Below, piece by piece: positions 42,025-49,770 of a stretch of DNA of 64,000 nucleotides (its first letter is position 1; each line of letters begins with the position of its first letter). Below the pieces are notes generated by a model. That model saw nothing but the letters and a program-made list of their open reading frames with translations. It ran no database searches and had not been told where the DNA came from. The stretch is from positions 2,480,001 through 2,544,000 of the forward strand of contig CAXXGW010000009.1 of NCBI GenBank assembly GCA_963666755.2, read 5' to 3'. The position numbers were made by a program, and so were the translations under genes. This DNA comes from CAXXOK01 sp963666755. GTDB taxonomy: Bacteria > Bacillota > Clostridia > Christensenellales > Aristaeellaceae.

Positions 42025-44622
42025 TCAGCGGATAAACAGTTTTCCATCTGTGTCCGCATCCACGGTAATCACCTGGCTGGGGAAAATTTCGCCGGATACC
42101 AGTTTCCGGGCAATCAGCGTTTCCAGATGGCTCTGGATATAGCGCTTGAGCGGCCGCGCGCCGTAGGCCGGATCGAAAGCCGCGTCTACAATCGCTTCGG
42201 CGGCTGCATCGGTAAGCGTCATGTGCACGTCCTGCTGCTCCAGCCGTTTGGCCAGATGTTCCGCCTGCAGGCGCACAATCTGCACGATCTCGTCCCGCTC
42301 CAGCGGTTTATAGAACACGATATCGTCAATTCGGTTCAGGAACTCCGGCCGGAAGCTGCTCTTGAGCAGCCGCAGCACGCTTTCGCGCGCCTCGTCGCGG
42401 ATGTGCCCGTCCTCCAACCCGTCCAGCAGCAGCTGGGAGCCGAGGTTACTGGTCATGATGATGATGGTGTTCTTGAAATCCACCGTGCGCCCCTGACTGT
42501 CGGTAATCCGGCCGTCATCCAGCACCTGCAACAGAATGTTGAACACATCCGGGTGCGCCTTTTCGATTTCGTCCAGCAGCACCACGCAGTAGGGTTTACG
42601 GCGCACGGCTTCGGTCAGCTGGCCGCCCTCGTCGTACCCCACATAGCCCGGAGGCGCGCCAATCAGGCGGCTGACGGAGAATTTCTCCATGTACTCGCTC
42701 ATGTCGATACGCACCATGTTCTTCTCATCGTCGAACAGGTTTTGCGCCAGCGCCTTGGCCAGCTCCGTCTTGCCTACGCCGGTGGGGCCCAGGAACAGGA
42801 AACTGCCGATGGGGCGGTTTTCATCCGCAATGCCGGCGCGGCTGCGCAGGATGGCTTCGCTGACGGTTTGCACGGCCTCGTTCTGGCCGATCACGCGGCG
42901 GTGGAGTTCCTCCGGCAGGCGCAGCAGCTTTTCGCGGTCGCTTTCGCGCAGCCGCGTCACGGGGATGCCCGTCCAGCGGCTCACGATGCGATTGATCTCC
43001 TCCTCCGTGACCTTATCGCGCAGGAGGGAGTTATCACCGCGGGTTTCATCGGCGACCGCTTCTTCGGCGGCCAACTGCTTTTGCAGCTCCGGCAGGCGGC
43101 CGTATTGCAGCTCACTGGCCTTATTCAAATCATACTCGCGTTGCGCCTTCTGGATTTGGGCATTGACCTGCTCGATTTCTTCACGGAGCTTTTGCACCTT
43201 CTGAATGGCGCTCTTTTCGTTATCCCAGCGCGCTTTCATGGCGGCGAACTCCTCGCGCAGGTGGGCAAGCTCCTCCTCCAGCGCCTCGCGACGGCGGCGG
43301 CTGGCTTCGTCCTCTTCCTTTTTCAGGCTCATCTGCTCGATTTCCAGCTGCATGATGCGGCGCTGCTTTTCGTCCAGCTCCGCAGGCAGGCTGTCAATCT
43401 CGGTGCGGATCATCGCGCAGGCTTCGTCCACCAGGTCGATGGCCTTATCCGGCAGGAAACGGTCGCTGATGTAGCGGTTGGACAGCACCGCTGCGGCGAC
43501 CAGCGCCCCGTCGGTAATCTTGACGCCGTGGAACACCTCGTAGCGCTCCTTGAGGCCACGCAGGATGCTGATGGTATCCTCCACAGAAGGCTCGTTTACC
43601 ATCACGGGCTGGAAGCGCCGCTCCAGCGCCGCGTCCTTCTCAATGTACTTGCGGTACTCGTCCAGCGTAGTGGCGCCAATCAGGTGCAACTCGCCGCGCG
43701 CCAGCATGGGCTTGAGCAGGTTGCCCGCGTCCATGCTGCCTTCGGTGCGGCCCGCGCCAACGATGTTGTGCAGCTCGTCGATAAACAGGAGTATTTTGCC
43801 CTCGCTCTTTTTCACCTCGGCCAGCACAGCCTTGAGGCGTTCCTCAAACTCGCCGCGGAACTTCGCCCCGGCAATCAGCGCGCCCATATCCAGGCTAAAC
43901 AGCTGGCGGTCGCGCAGGCTCTCGGGCACATCCCCGCGCACAATACGCAGCGCCAGCCCTTCGGCGATGGCGGTTTTACCCACGCCGGGTTCGCCAATCA
44001 GCACAGGGTTATTCTTGGTTTTGCGCGTCAGGATGCGGATTACGCTGCGGATTTCGGCATCGCGGCCGATCACCGGGTCGAGTTTCTGGTTGCGGGCAAG
44101 CTCGACCAGATCCTGCCCATATTTCTTGAGCACATCGTACGTGTCCTCCGGGCTTTCGCTGGTTACGCGGGTATTGCCGCGCACGCTCTTGAGCGCCGCG
44201 AGGAAGGCTTTCTCATCCACCCGCTGGTCGGCCCAGAGCTGGCGCAGGGTCGGGCTGGGCTTACGCAGCAAACCCAGAAACAGATGCTCGACGCTGATGT
44301 ACTCGTCCTTCATCTGCTCGGCGGCTTCGCGGGCGGCGACCAGCGCGCGCTCCACATCGCTGCCGATGTAGATTTTATCCGGCTCCCGGCCACTGCCGGT
44401 TACCTTGGGGATGCGATTGATCAGCGTCTCCAGCCGCGATTGCAGGGCGTTCACATCCACATGCAGGGTTTGTAAAAGTTGCGGGATCAATCCCTGCGGA
44501 TCGGCAAGCAGGGCGCTGAGCAGATGCTCCTGCGCCACCTCCTGGTTTTGGTAGGTAACGGTCATCTGTTGGGCATCGCTCAAAGCGGCGCGGCTTTTTT
44601 CAGTAAATTGCTGGCTTGTCAT
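42025..44622 (-). CDS. clpB: ATP-dependent disaggregase ClpB
   Basis: An 865-residue AAA+ chaperone that, with DnaK, dissolves protein aggregates. N-domain residues 1-150, first AAA domain with Walker A GEPGVGKT, coiled-coil middle domain (about 410-520, rich in Arg/Glu/Lys), second AAA domain with GPTGVGKT and the sensor-2 type C-terminus. The middle domain is long, as in ClpB not ClpC. ATG 44622 follows CGGAGGT. Upstream is a CtsR site, so it is a heat-stress gene. Length is usual. Confidence 0.97.
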   Translation of the reverse strand: MTSQQFTEKSRAALSDAQQMTVTYQNQEVAQEHLLSALLADPQGLIPQLLQTLHVDVNALQSRLETLINRIPKVTGSGREPDKIYIGSDVERALVAAREAAEQMKDEYISVEHLFLGLLRKPSPTLRQLWADQRVDEKAFLAALKSVRGNTRVTSESPEDTYDVLKKYGQDLVELARNQKLDPVIGRDAEIRSVIRILTRKTKNNPVLIGEPGVGKTAIAEGLALRIVRGDVPESLRDRQLFSLDMGALIAGAKFRGEFEERLKAVLAEVKKSEGKILLFIDELHNIVGAGRTEGSMDAGNLLKPMLARGELHLIGATTLDEYRKYIEKDAALERRFQPVMVNEPSVEDTISILRGLKERYEVFHGVKITDGALVAAAVLSNRYISDRFLPDKAIDLVDEACAMIRTEIDSLPAELDEKQRRIMQLEIEQMSLKKEEDEASRRRREALEEELAHLREEFAAMKARWDNEKSAIQKVQKLREEIEQVNAQIQKAQREYDLNKASELQYGRLPELQKQLAAEEAVADETRGDNSLLRDKVTEEEINRIVSRWTGIPVTRLRESDREKLLRLPEELHRRVIGQNEAVQTVSEAILRSRAGIADENRPIGSFLFLGPTGVGKTELAKALAQNLFDDEKNMVRIDMSEYMEKFSVSRLIGAPPGYVGYDEGGQLTEAVRRKPYCVVLLDEIEKAHPDVFNILLQVLDDGRITDSQGRTVDFKNTIIIMTSNLGSQLLLDGLEDGHIRDEARESVLRLLKSSFRPEFLNRIDDIVFYKPLERDEIVQIVRLQAEHLAKRLEQQDVHMTLTDAAAEAIVDAAFDPAYGARPLKRYIQSHLETLIARKLVSGEIFPSQVITVDADTDGKLFIR

Positions 44623-44770
44623 AGGCTGACCTCCGTTTCGCGGGACTGTGCAGGTTTTAGAATAGCTACAGGAGGGAACGCCGCCAATCCCGGCTGGCGC
44701 GGCATTCCTGAAAAGAAGGCCCCGAGGGAACCCTGCGGCGCAAGGCTCGCAAAATCCGACCGGAAGTAAG

Positions 44771-44824
44771 TTTGACTTACTTTGACCTTCATAATAAGTA
44801 TATCGCGTTTCGGGGCGATGTCAA
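44771..44824 (-). promoter_or_regulatory. clpB promoter with CtsR operator
   Basis: Leftward: TTGACA (44819-44824), 16-base spacer, TATACT (44797-44802), then GGTCAAAgtaAGTCAAA at 44771-44787, a full CtsR box. CtsR would block the start region and be released on heat stress. The untranslated leader to the clpB start is about 165 bases; no other feature is visible in it. Confidence 0.9.
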
Positions 44825-45096
44825 GGGGTTTTCGCAAAGAAATTTTCAGCGCCAAAGGCCTGGACTCCAGCGCTCTCCCCCTTCGGAAACGCCGCTGCTC
44901 CAAGGCCTGCGCAGCGCAGCCGGTGTGTTTGGCCCCGCATCCCCGCGCAGGGATTCCCGGACGGACGATGTCGTGCTGCCCGACCGTTGCTCGCGCACTT
45001 ATGTAGAGCGTTACGCACACGGCATCTGTGCGCGCCAGCGGCCTCCAAGCGGGGAAACGCGCCCCTCCGGAGGAATGGACCGGCCTCCGGCAAGGC

Positions 45097-45219
45097 TGTG
45101 GAAATTGTGGAAAACCCAGCTTTCCACGGGCGAATCCACAGTAAGTTTTCCACATAATCCGGGAAATCGTGTTAAATCCGGATAAACTGCGTGGATAACC
45201 ATGTGGAAAGTGTGGAAAG
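45097..45219. other. Cluster of DnaA-box-like sequences
   Basis: Eight sequences matching or close to TTWTNCACA in 123 bases, on both strands. Exact: TTTTCCACA at 45106-45114 (reverse) and 45146-45154 (forward). One-base variants at 45097-45105, 45190-45198, 45202-45210 and 45211-45219 (reverse); weaker at 45120-45128 and 45132-45140. A lower-GC stretch (45155-45186) lies inside. This may be an origin, or a DnaA-titrating or control site. The rest of the clpB-mrnC gap (44825-45090) shows no feature. Confidence 0.7.
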
Positions 45220-45313
45220 CCTATGTTGCAAAGGTTTGCGCTCCAAGCGCGAAAATGCCTTGCCCGAAATGGCCGCGCGCGCCCGCGCCGGATGCAAAAA
45301 TGAAACGTCGCGC

Positions 45314-45342
45314 TTGAATCACAGGGGGGTTCATGCTATGAT
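45314..45342 (+). promoter_or_regulatory. Promoter of the mrnC-thyX-rlmB cluster
   Basis: TTGAAT (45314-45319), 17-base spacer, TATGAT (45337-45342). Start site near 45349, 28 bases before mrnC. It is about 95 bases past the DnaA-box cluster. Confidence 0.78.
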
Positions 45343-45376
45343 AAACGATGGAGTAGGAGCGAAAGGCGGTTCGGGC

Positions 45377-45799
45377 ATGCAAGAGCCGGGTATCCCTGCT
45401 GAGACGGTTACCCCGCGTGATGCGGCGCTGAAAAATCCGCTGGCGCTCGCCTACCTCGGCGATACTGTGTGGGATTTGCTGACGCGGGAACGCCTGCTGG
45501 CGACCGCTGCACGTGTAAACGCACTGCACCGGCAAGCCGTCGCGTTTGTGAACGCGGGCGCGCAGGCGCAGGCGCTGGCCCGCCTTGAACTGCTGTTGAC
45601 CGACGACGAACAGGATGTGGTGCGCCGTGGTGTGAACGCGCACAGCCGCCACACCGCGCCCCGCAATCAGGACCCCGTAGCCTACCGCCGCGCCACGGGG
45701 CTGGAAACGCTGTTCGGCTGGCTTTACCTGAGCGGGCAACGCGCGCGTGTACGCGAGCTGTTCGAGGCTGCCTGCCCGCCCGACCCAGCGAAGGGTTGA
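45377..45799 (+). CDS. mrnC: Mini-ribonuclease III
   Basis: A 140-residue protein with an RNase III catalytic domain and no RNA-binding domain, which matures 23S rRNA in Firmicutes. ATG 45377 follows GAAAGGCGG; the upstream ATG at 45338 lies in the -10 box. Family features: LKNPLALAYLGDTVWDLLTRE with the acidic signature, then RRGVNAHSRHTAPRNQDP and YRRATGLETLFGWLYLSG. It heads the cluster with thyX, rlmB and rae1, all linked to RNA or nucleotide metabolism. Confidence 0.93.
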   Translation: MQEPGIPAETVTPRDAALKNPLALAYLGDTVWDLLTRERLLATAARVNALHRQAVAFVNAGAQAQALARLELLLTDDEQDVVRRGVNAHSRHTAPRNQDPVAYRRATGLETLFGWLYLSGQRARVRELFEAACPPDPAKG

Positions 45800-45846
45800 A
45801 CCTGCCGCGGCGTTGGAGAGCGCAAAAACCCCCGAGGAGGTGCCCC

Positions 45847-46581
45847 ATGCCGGAGGTTCAACTGCGCGTTGCGCTGGTGCGCCACACGCTGGAAAGCGAA
45901 GCGCTGGTCGCGTTGGCGGCCAAGCTATGCTACGCGGGCGGCGATCTGGACACGCTGCTGGAACGGATCAGCACACAGGATCAGCGGGCGTTTATCCGCA
46001 AGGTGCGGCAAATGGGGCACGCCAGCGTTCTGGAGCACGCCTCCTTCACGTTTCTGACGGAAGGGGTCAGCCGGGCGCTGCTGGCACAGCTCACACGGCA
46101 CCGAATTGCCAGCTTCAGCGTGCAAAGCCAGCGGTATGTGAGCTATGCCAAGGGTTTCGGGTACGTGGTGCCGCCCTCGGTGCGCGCGCTGGGGCCGGAT
46201 GCCGAGGCCGAGTATGCCGCGCAGATGGCGCAGATGCAAACCTGGTATGAAGGCTGGCAGGAGCGCCTGCAAAGTAACGAGGATGCCCGCTTTGTACTGC
46301 CCAACGCCTGTGAGACCCGCGTGCTTTTGACCATGAACGTGCGGGAACTCCGGCATTTCTTTGCGCTGCGAATGTGCAACCGCGCCCAGTGGGAAATCCG
46401 GGCACTCGCAAACGCCATGTTTGCCGCCTGTTACGACGTTGCGCCGGAGCTGTTTGCCGATGCAGGCCCCGGCTGCCTGAGCGGAAGCTGCCCCGAGGGC
46501 GAAAAAACCTGCGGCCGCATGCTCGAGGTTCTGGCCGAACGCGAAGCCTTCCTGGCCGCGCACAGGCCACCGGAAGCCTGA
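45847..46581 (+). CDS. thyX: Flavin-dependent thymidylate synthase
   Basis: A 244-residue enzyme making dTMP from dUMP using FAD, NADPH and methylene-tetrahydrofolate. ATG 45847 follows CGAGGAGGT, so the ATG at 45796 is too early. The ThyX motif RHRxxSx4SxR is complete as RHRIASFSVQSQR (residues 84-96). C-terminus has extra Cys residues (CLSGSCPEGEKTC) that might bind metal. Folate use links it loosely with the glycine cleavage system. Confidence 0.95.
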   Translation: MPEVQLRVALVRHTLESEALVALAAKLCYAGGDLDTLLERISTQDQRAFIRKVRQMGHASVLEHASFTFLTEGVSRALLAQLTRHRIASFSVQSQRYVSYAKGFGYVVPPSVRALGPDAEAEYAAQMAQMQTWYEGWQERLQSNEDARFVLPNACETRVLLTMNVRELRHFFALRMCNRAQWEIRALANAMFAACYDVAPELFADAGPGCLSGSCPEGEKTCGRMLEVLAEREAFLAAHRPPEA

Positions 46582-46698
46582 CCCAAGTGGAGGGGCAGGG
46601 CAAACACAACCCCAGAGAATGAAAACAAACGAAACGAGCTACGCGCGGCGCGCGGGTAAAGCCCGCAGACGTCGCCCGATGAAAGAGAAGGTATCAGG

Positions 46699-48333
46699 AT
46701 GGCATTTTATAAGGATATTTCGGATCGCCGTAACCGCACGGATAAACAGCATGATGCGGAACAGCGCGGAGGGTTTGACGACGAGGGCTCCCACTACCGC
46801 AACAGCGCCCCGCAGGGAGATCGTCCGCCGCAGGGCGGCCGTCCCGCCTATGGTGCGCAGCGTGGGGATCGTCCGCCACAGGGCGGCCGTCCCGCCTATG
46901 GTGCGCCGCGTGGGGATCGCCCCCCGCAGGGTGGCCGTCCCGCTTATGGTGCGCCTCGTGGCGATCGTCCGCCGCAGGGCGGCCGTCCCGCCTATGGTGC
47001 GCCGCGTGGGGATCGCCCGCCGCGCCAGTTCGACAATGGCGCGCCGCGTGGAGATCGTCCGCCGCAGGGGGGCCGCCCCAGCTTCGGTGCGCCGCGTGGG
47101 GATCGCCCGCCGCGCCAGTTCGACAATGGCGCGCCTCGTGGGGATCGCCCGCCGCAGGGTGGCCGTCCCGCTTATGGTGCCCCGCGTGGGGATCGCCCGC
47201 CGCGTCAGTTCGACAATGGCGCACCGCGTGGGGATCGTCCGCCGCGCCAGTTCGACAACGGTGCGCCTCGTGGGGATCGTCCGCCGCGTCAGTTCGACAA
47301 CGGCGCGCCTCGTGGGGATCGTCCGCCGCAGGGGGGCCGCCCCGGCTTTGGCTCGCCTCGTGGGGATCGTCCGCCGTATCGGGGCCGTTCGCCGCGCGTC
47401 GAAGGGGATTACCGGTTTGTGCCCAGCAGCCAGCAGCCCTACCGCAGCCGTGGCGCCGAAAATGCGCCGCCGCGCCCGTACGACGAGCTGCGCCGCGAGC
47501 GCCGCGAAACAACGGCCCCCAAGGATTATGAAAGCTTCCGCTACGAAGCCCCCGCCCGCCCGCCGCGCCCCGTGTATGACGCGCCGGAACCGGAAGCCGA
47601 GGAAACCGTACCCGCCGAGAACCTGCTTTGCGGTCGCAACCCCATCCGCGAGGCGCTCAAGAGTGGCCGCGATATTGAAAAGCTGCTGGTGGCGCGCGGC
47701 GAGCTGAGCGGTTCGGCGCGGGAGATTGTCGCCATCGCGCATGAGCAGCGCGTGCCCGTACAGGAGGTCGACCGCGCCCGTCTGGACGCGCTGGCCCAGA
47801 ACCATCAGGGCATGGTTGCCTTTGCATCTGCCTACCAGTACCACACCGTGGAGGAGATGCTCGCTTTGGCCGCCGAGCGCGGCGAAGCGCCCTTCCTGGT
47901 CGTGCTGGACGGGGTAACCGACCCGCACAACCTGGGTGCCATTATCCGCACGGCGGAGTGCGCGGGCGCGCACGGCGTGATCGTGCAGGAGCGCCGCGCC
48001 GTGGGGCTTACGCCCGCGGCGGTCAAGGCCAGCGCCGGTGCGATTGAGCACTTGTTTGTGGCGCGCGTCGTAAATCTGGTCGCTACCCTGCAGGAGCTGA
48101 AGCGTAAAAACATCTGGATCTACGCTGCCGATATGACCGGCGAGGACTACGCGGGCGTAGACTTTAGCGGCGGTGTGGTGCTGGTGATCGGTTCGGAGGG
48201 CGAAGGCGTCAGCCGCCTGGTGCTGGATACCTGCGACAAGCGGGTGTCGTTGCCCATACGCGGCAAACTGGACAGCCTGAACGCCTCGGTGGCGGCGGGT
48301 ATTCTGCTGTACGCCGTGCTCCGTGCACGCTAA
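46699..48333 (+). CDS. rlmB: 23S rRNA 2'-O-methyltransferase RlmB (SpoU) with a 13-unit GDRPP repeat tail
   Basis: A 544-residue protein, over twice the usual 245. The C-terminal part is a normal SpoU enzyme: substrate-binding domain about residues 305-385 and the knotted SPOUT domain with NLGAIIRTA (about 411-419), VIGSEGEGVSRL and LPIRGKLDSLNASVAA. It methylates G2251-type ribose in 23S rRNA. Residues 40-233 are 13 units, each starting GDRPP: seven GDRPPQGGRP-x-(Y/F)GxxR, five GDRPPRQFDNGAPR, one GDRPPYRGRSPR. This low-complexity Arg/Gly/Pro segment may bind RNA or drive phase separation. Start ATG 46699 after a weak site. Confidence 0.9.
   Translation: MAFYKDISDRRNRTDKQHDAEQRGGFDDEGSHYRNSAPQGDRPPQGGRPAYGAQRGDRPPQGGRPAYGAPRGDRPPQGGRPAYGAPRGDRPPQGGRPAYGAPRGDRPPRQFDNGAPRGDRPPQGGRPSFGAPRGDRPPRQFDNGAPRGDRPPQGGRPAYGAPRGDRPPRQFDNGAPRGDRPPRQFDNGAPRGDRPPRQFDNGAPRGDRPPQGGRPGFGSPRGDRPPYRGRSPRVEGDYRFVPSSQQPYRSRGAENAPPRPYDELRRERRETTAPKDYESFRYEAPARPPRPVYDAPEPEAEETVPAENLLCGRNPIREALKSGRDIEKLLVARGELSGSAREIVAIAHEQRVPVQEVDRARLDALAQNHQGMVAFASAYQYHTVEEMLALAAERGEAPFLVVLDGVTDPHNLGAIIRTAECAGAHGVIVQERRAVGLTPAAVKASAGAIEHLFVARVVNLVATLQELKRKNIWIYAADMTGEDYAGVDFSGGVVLVIGSEGEGVSRLVLDTCDKRVSLPIRGKLDSLNASVAAGILLYAVLRAR
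46816..47397 (+). repeat. In-frame tandem repeats in rlmB (units of 42-48 bases)
   Basis: The 13 GDRPP units are encoded by near-identical DNA repeats of 48 bases (7 copies) and 42 bases (5 copies) plus a 36-base end unit. High nucleotide identity, including synonymous sites, suggests recent copy-number change by slippage or recombination. The repeats keep all six frames open here. Confidence 0.9.
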
Positions 48334-48336
48334 CCC

Positions 48337-48846
48337 GTGAAACCGCTCCTGTTTGTAGACGGGTATAACGTGATCGGCGCCTGGCCGGAGGCGGAAAGGC
48401 AGGGTTGGCCTCTGGACGAAGCCCGCGACCGTCTGGCCCACCTGCTGGAGGATTATGCCGGTTATACCGGGCAAGAGGTGGTGCTCGTGTTCGACGGGCA
48501 CCACAGCGAGCGCCCTCTGGCAACAGTGGAAACGCGCGCCACGGTGAGCGTGGTTTACACCAAGCACGGACAGACGGCGGATCAGTACATCGAGTACGCC
48601 TGTACGCACCTGCCCGTGTACCGCGAGGCGCGCGTGGCCACCAGTGACCACCTGGAGCAGACGATGATCCTCGGGCGCGGGGCAACCCGCCTCAGCTCCC
48701 GGGAGCTGCTCAAAGAGCTGAGCCAGACGCGCAGCCGCGGCCGCACACACCCCGCGGCAGGCGCGGGCGCGGAGCGTACCCCTCTGTTCAGCACTCTGAA
48801 CGAGGAACAGCGCGAGCGGCTGGAACGTATCCGCCGCCAGAAATGA
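48337..48846 (+). CDS. rae1: NYN-domain endoribonuclease Rae1 (YacP)
   Basis: A 169-residue protein of the YacP/Rae1 family, which cuts mRNA in the ribosome A site in B. subtilis. GTG 48337 lies 3 bases after the rlmB stop. PIN/NYN-like features: FVDGYNVIG with D8, LVFDGHHSE, and ATSDHLEQTMILGRGA. It follows rlmB as in B. subtilis and many Clostridia. A conserved gene; function in this organism is inferred from family. Confidence 0.9.
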   Translation: MKPLLFVDGYNVIGAWPEAERQGWPLDEARDRLAHLLEDYAGYTGQEVVLVFDGHHSERPLATVETRATVSVVYTKHGQTADQYIEYACTHLPVYREARVATSDHLEQTMILGRGATRLSSRELLKELSQTRSRGRTHPAAGAGAERTPLFSTLNEEQRERLERIRRQK

Positions 48847-48879
48847 CCGACTTAAAACAACACAAGGCAGGAGCTGACC

Positions 48880-49707
48880 ATGACCACCCAACCGAACCGA
48901 GACCGTAAGCGCAAGGACTATCCGGACGAGGATCACGATCCGATTTTGGACGCGGCCGAAGAGATGGCTCAGTTTTTGCGCACACAGGATCAGGAAGAGG
49001 CGCCGGACGATACGCAGGCCGAACCGGACGAGGAGGACGCCCAGCCCGTGGACGACCCCTCCTGGGAGGAGTCGCTGCGCATTCGCTACGGCGAAAAGAC
49101 CGACGAGGAGATCGTCGCCATGGCGCAGGGCGGCGACAGCGTAGCGCTGGAGTACCTGCTGGGCAAGTATAAAAACTTTGTGCGCAGCAAGGCGCGCAGC
49201 TATTTCCTGATCGGCGCCGACCATGAGGATATCGTGCAGGAGGGCATGATCGGGCTGTTCAAGTCTATCCGCGATTATCAGGCGGAGCGTCTGTCCAGCT
49301 TTCGGGCATTTGCCGAGCTTTGCATCACGCGCCAGATCATTACCGCCATCAAGACCGCCACCCGGCAGAAACACGTGCCCCTCAACAGTTATGTAAGCCT
49401 TAATAAGCCTATTTACGACGAGGAGAGCGACCGTACCCTGATGGACGTGATCGTCGAAGGGCACGCGCAGAACCCGGAAGAGCTGATTATCGGCCGGGAG
49501 GATATCATCAGCATCCGCGACCGGGTGGATGAGGTGCTCAGCTCCCTGGAGCAGGAGGTGCTCTCCGCCTATCTGGACGGCAAAAGCTATCAGGAAATCG
49601 CCGATAAGCTCGGCCGGCACGTGAAATCCATCGACAACGCCCTGCAGCGCGTGAAGCGGAAGCTGGAAAAGTTCATGGAAGAATCCAAGGCCCACGACGA
49701 CGATTGA
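48880..49707 (+). CDS. sigH: RNA polymerase sigma factor SigH-like (sigma-70 family)
   Basis: A 275-residue protein with AAGGCAGGAGC before ATG 48880. Residues about 75-275 match SigH: region 2 with ARSYFLIGADHEDIVQEGMIGLFKSIRDY, region 4 with SYQEIADKLGRHVKSIDNALQRVKRKL. The first 65 residues are an extra acidic extension (DEDHDPILDAAEE, DTQAEPDEEDAQP). SigH directs sporulation and stationary genes in spore-formers; related genes occur in non-sporulating Clostridia. Position after rae1 matches B. subtilis. Confidence 0.92.
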   Translation: MTTQPNRDRKRKDYPDEDHDPILDAAEEMAQFLRTQDQEEAPDDTQAEPDEEDAQPVDDPSWEESLRIRYGEKTDEEIVAMAQGGDSVALEYLLGKYKNFVRSKARSYFLIGADHEDIVQEGMIGLFKSIRDYQAERLSSFRAFAELCITRQIITAIKTATRQKHVPLNSYVSLNKPIYDEESDRTLMDVIVEGHAQNPEELIIGREDIISIRDRVDEVLSSLEQEVLSAYLDGKSYQEIADKLGRHVKSIDNALQRVKRKLEKFMEESKAHDDD

Positions 49708-49770
49708 GCGCCGGGGCCCCGTCGTTTTCAGGCTGCCTAAGGCACGGGCACGGACAGGAGGTGCGCGGTT

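Noticed and set aside
46639..49695. A 1018-codon reverse-strand open frame over rlmB, rae1 and sigH
   Set aside because: It is opposite known genes and stays open because of the GC-rich GDRPP repeats; its protein text is low-complexity Arg/Thr repeats with no family pattern.
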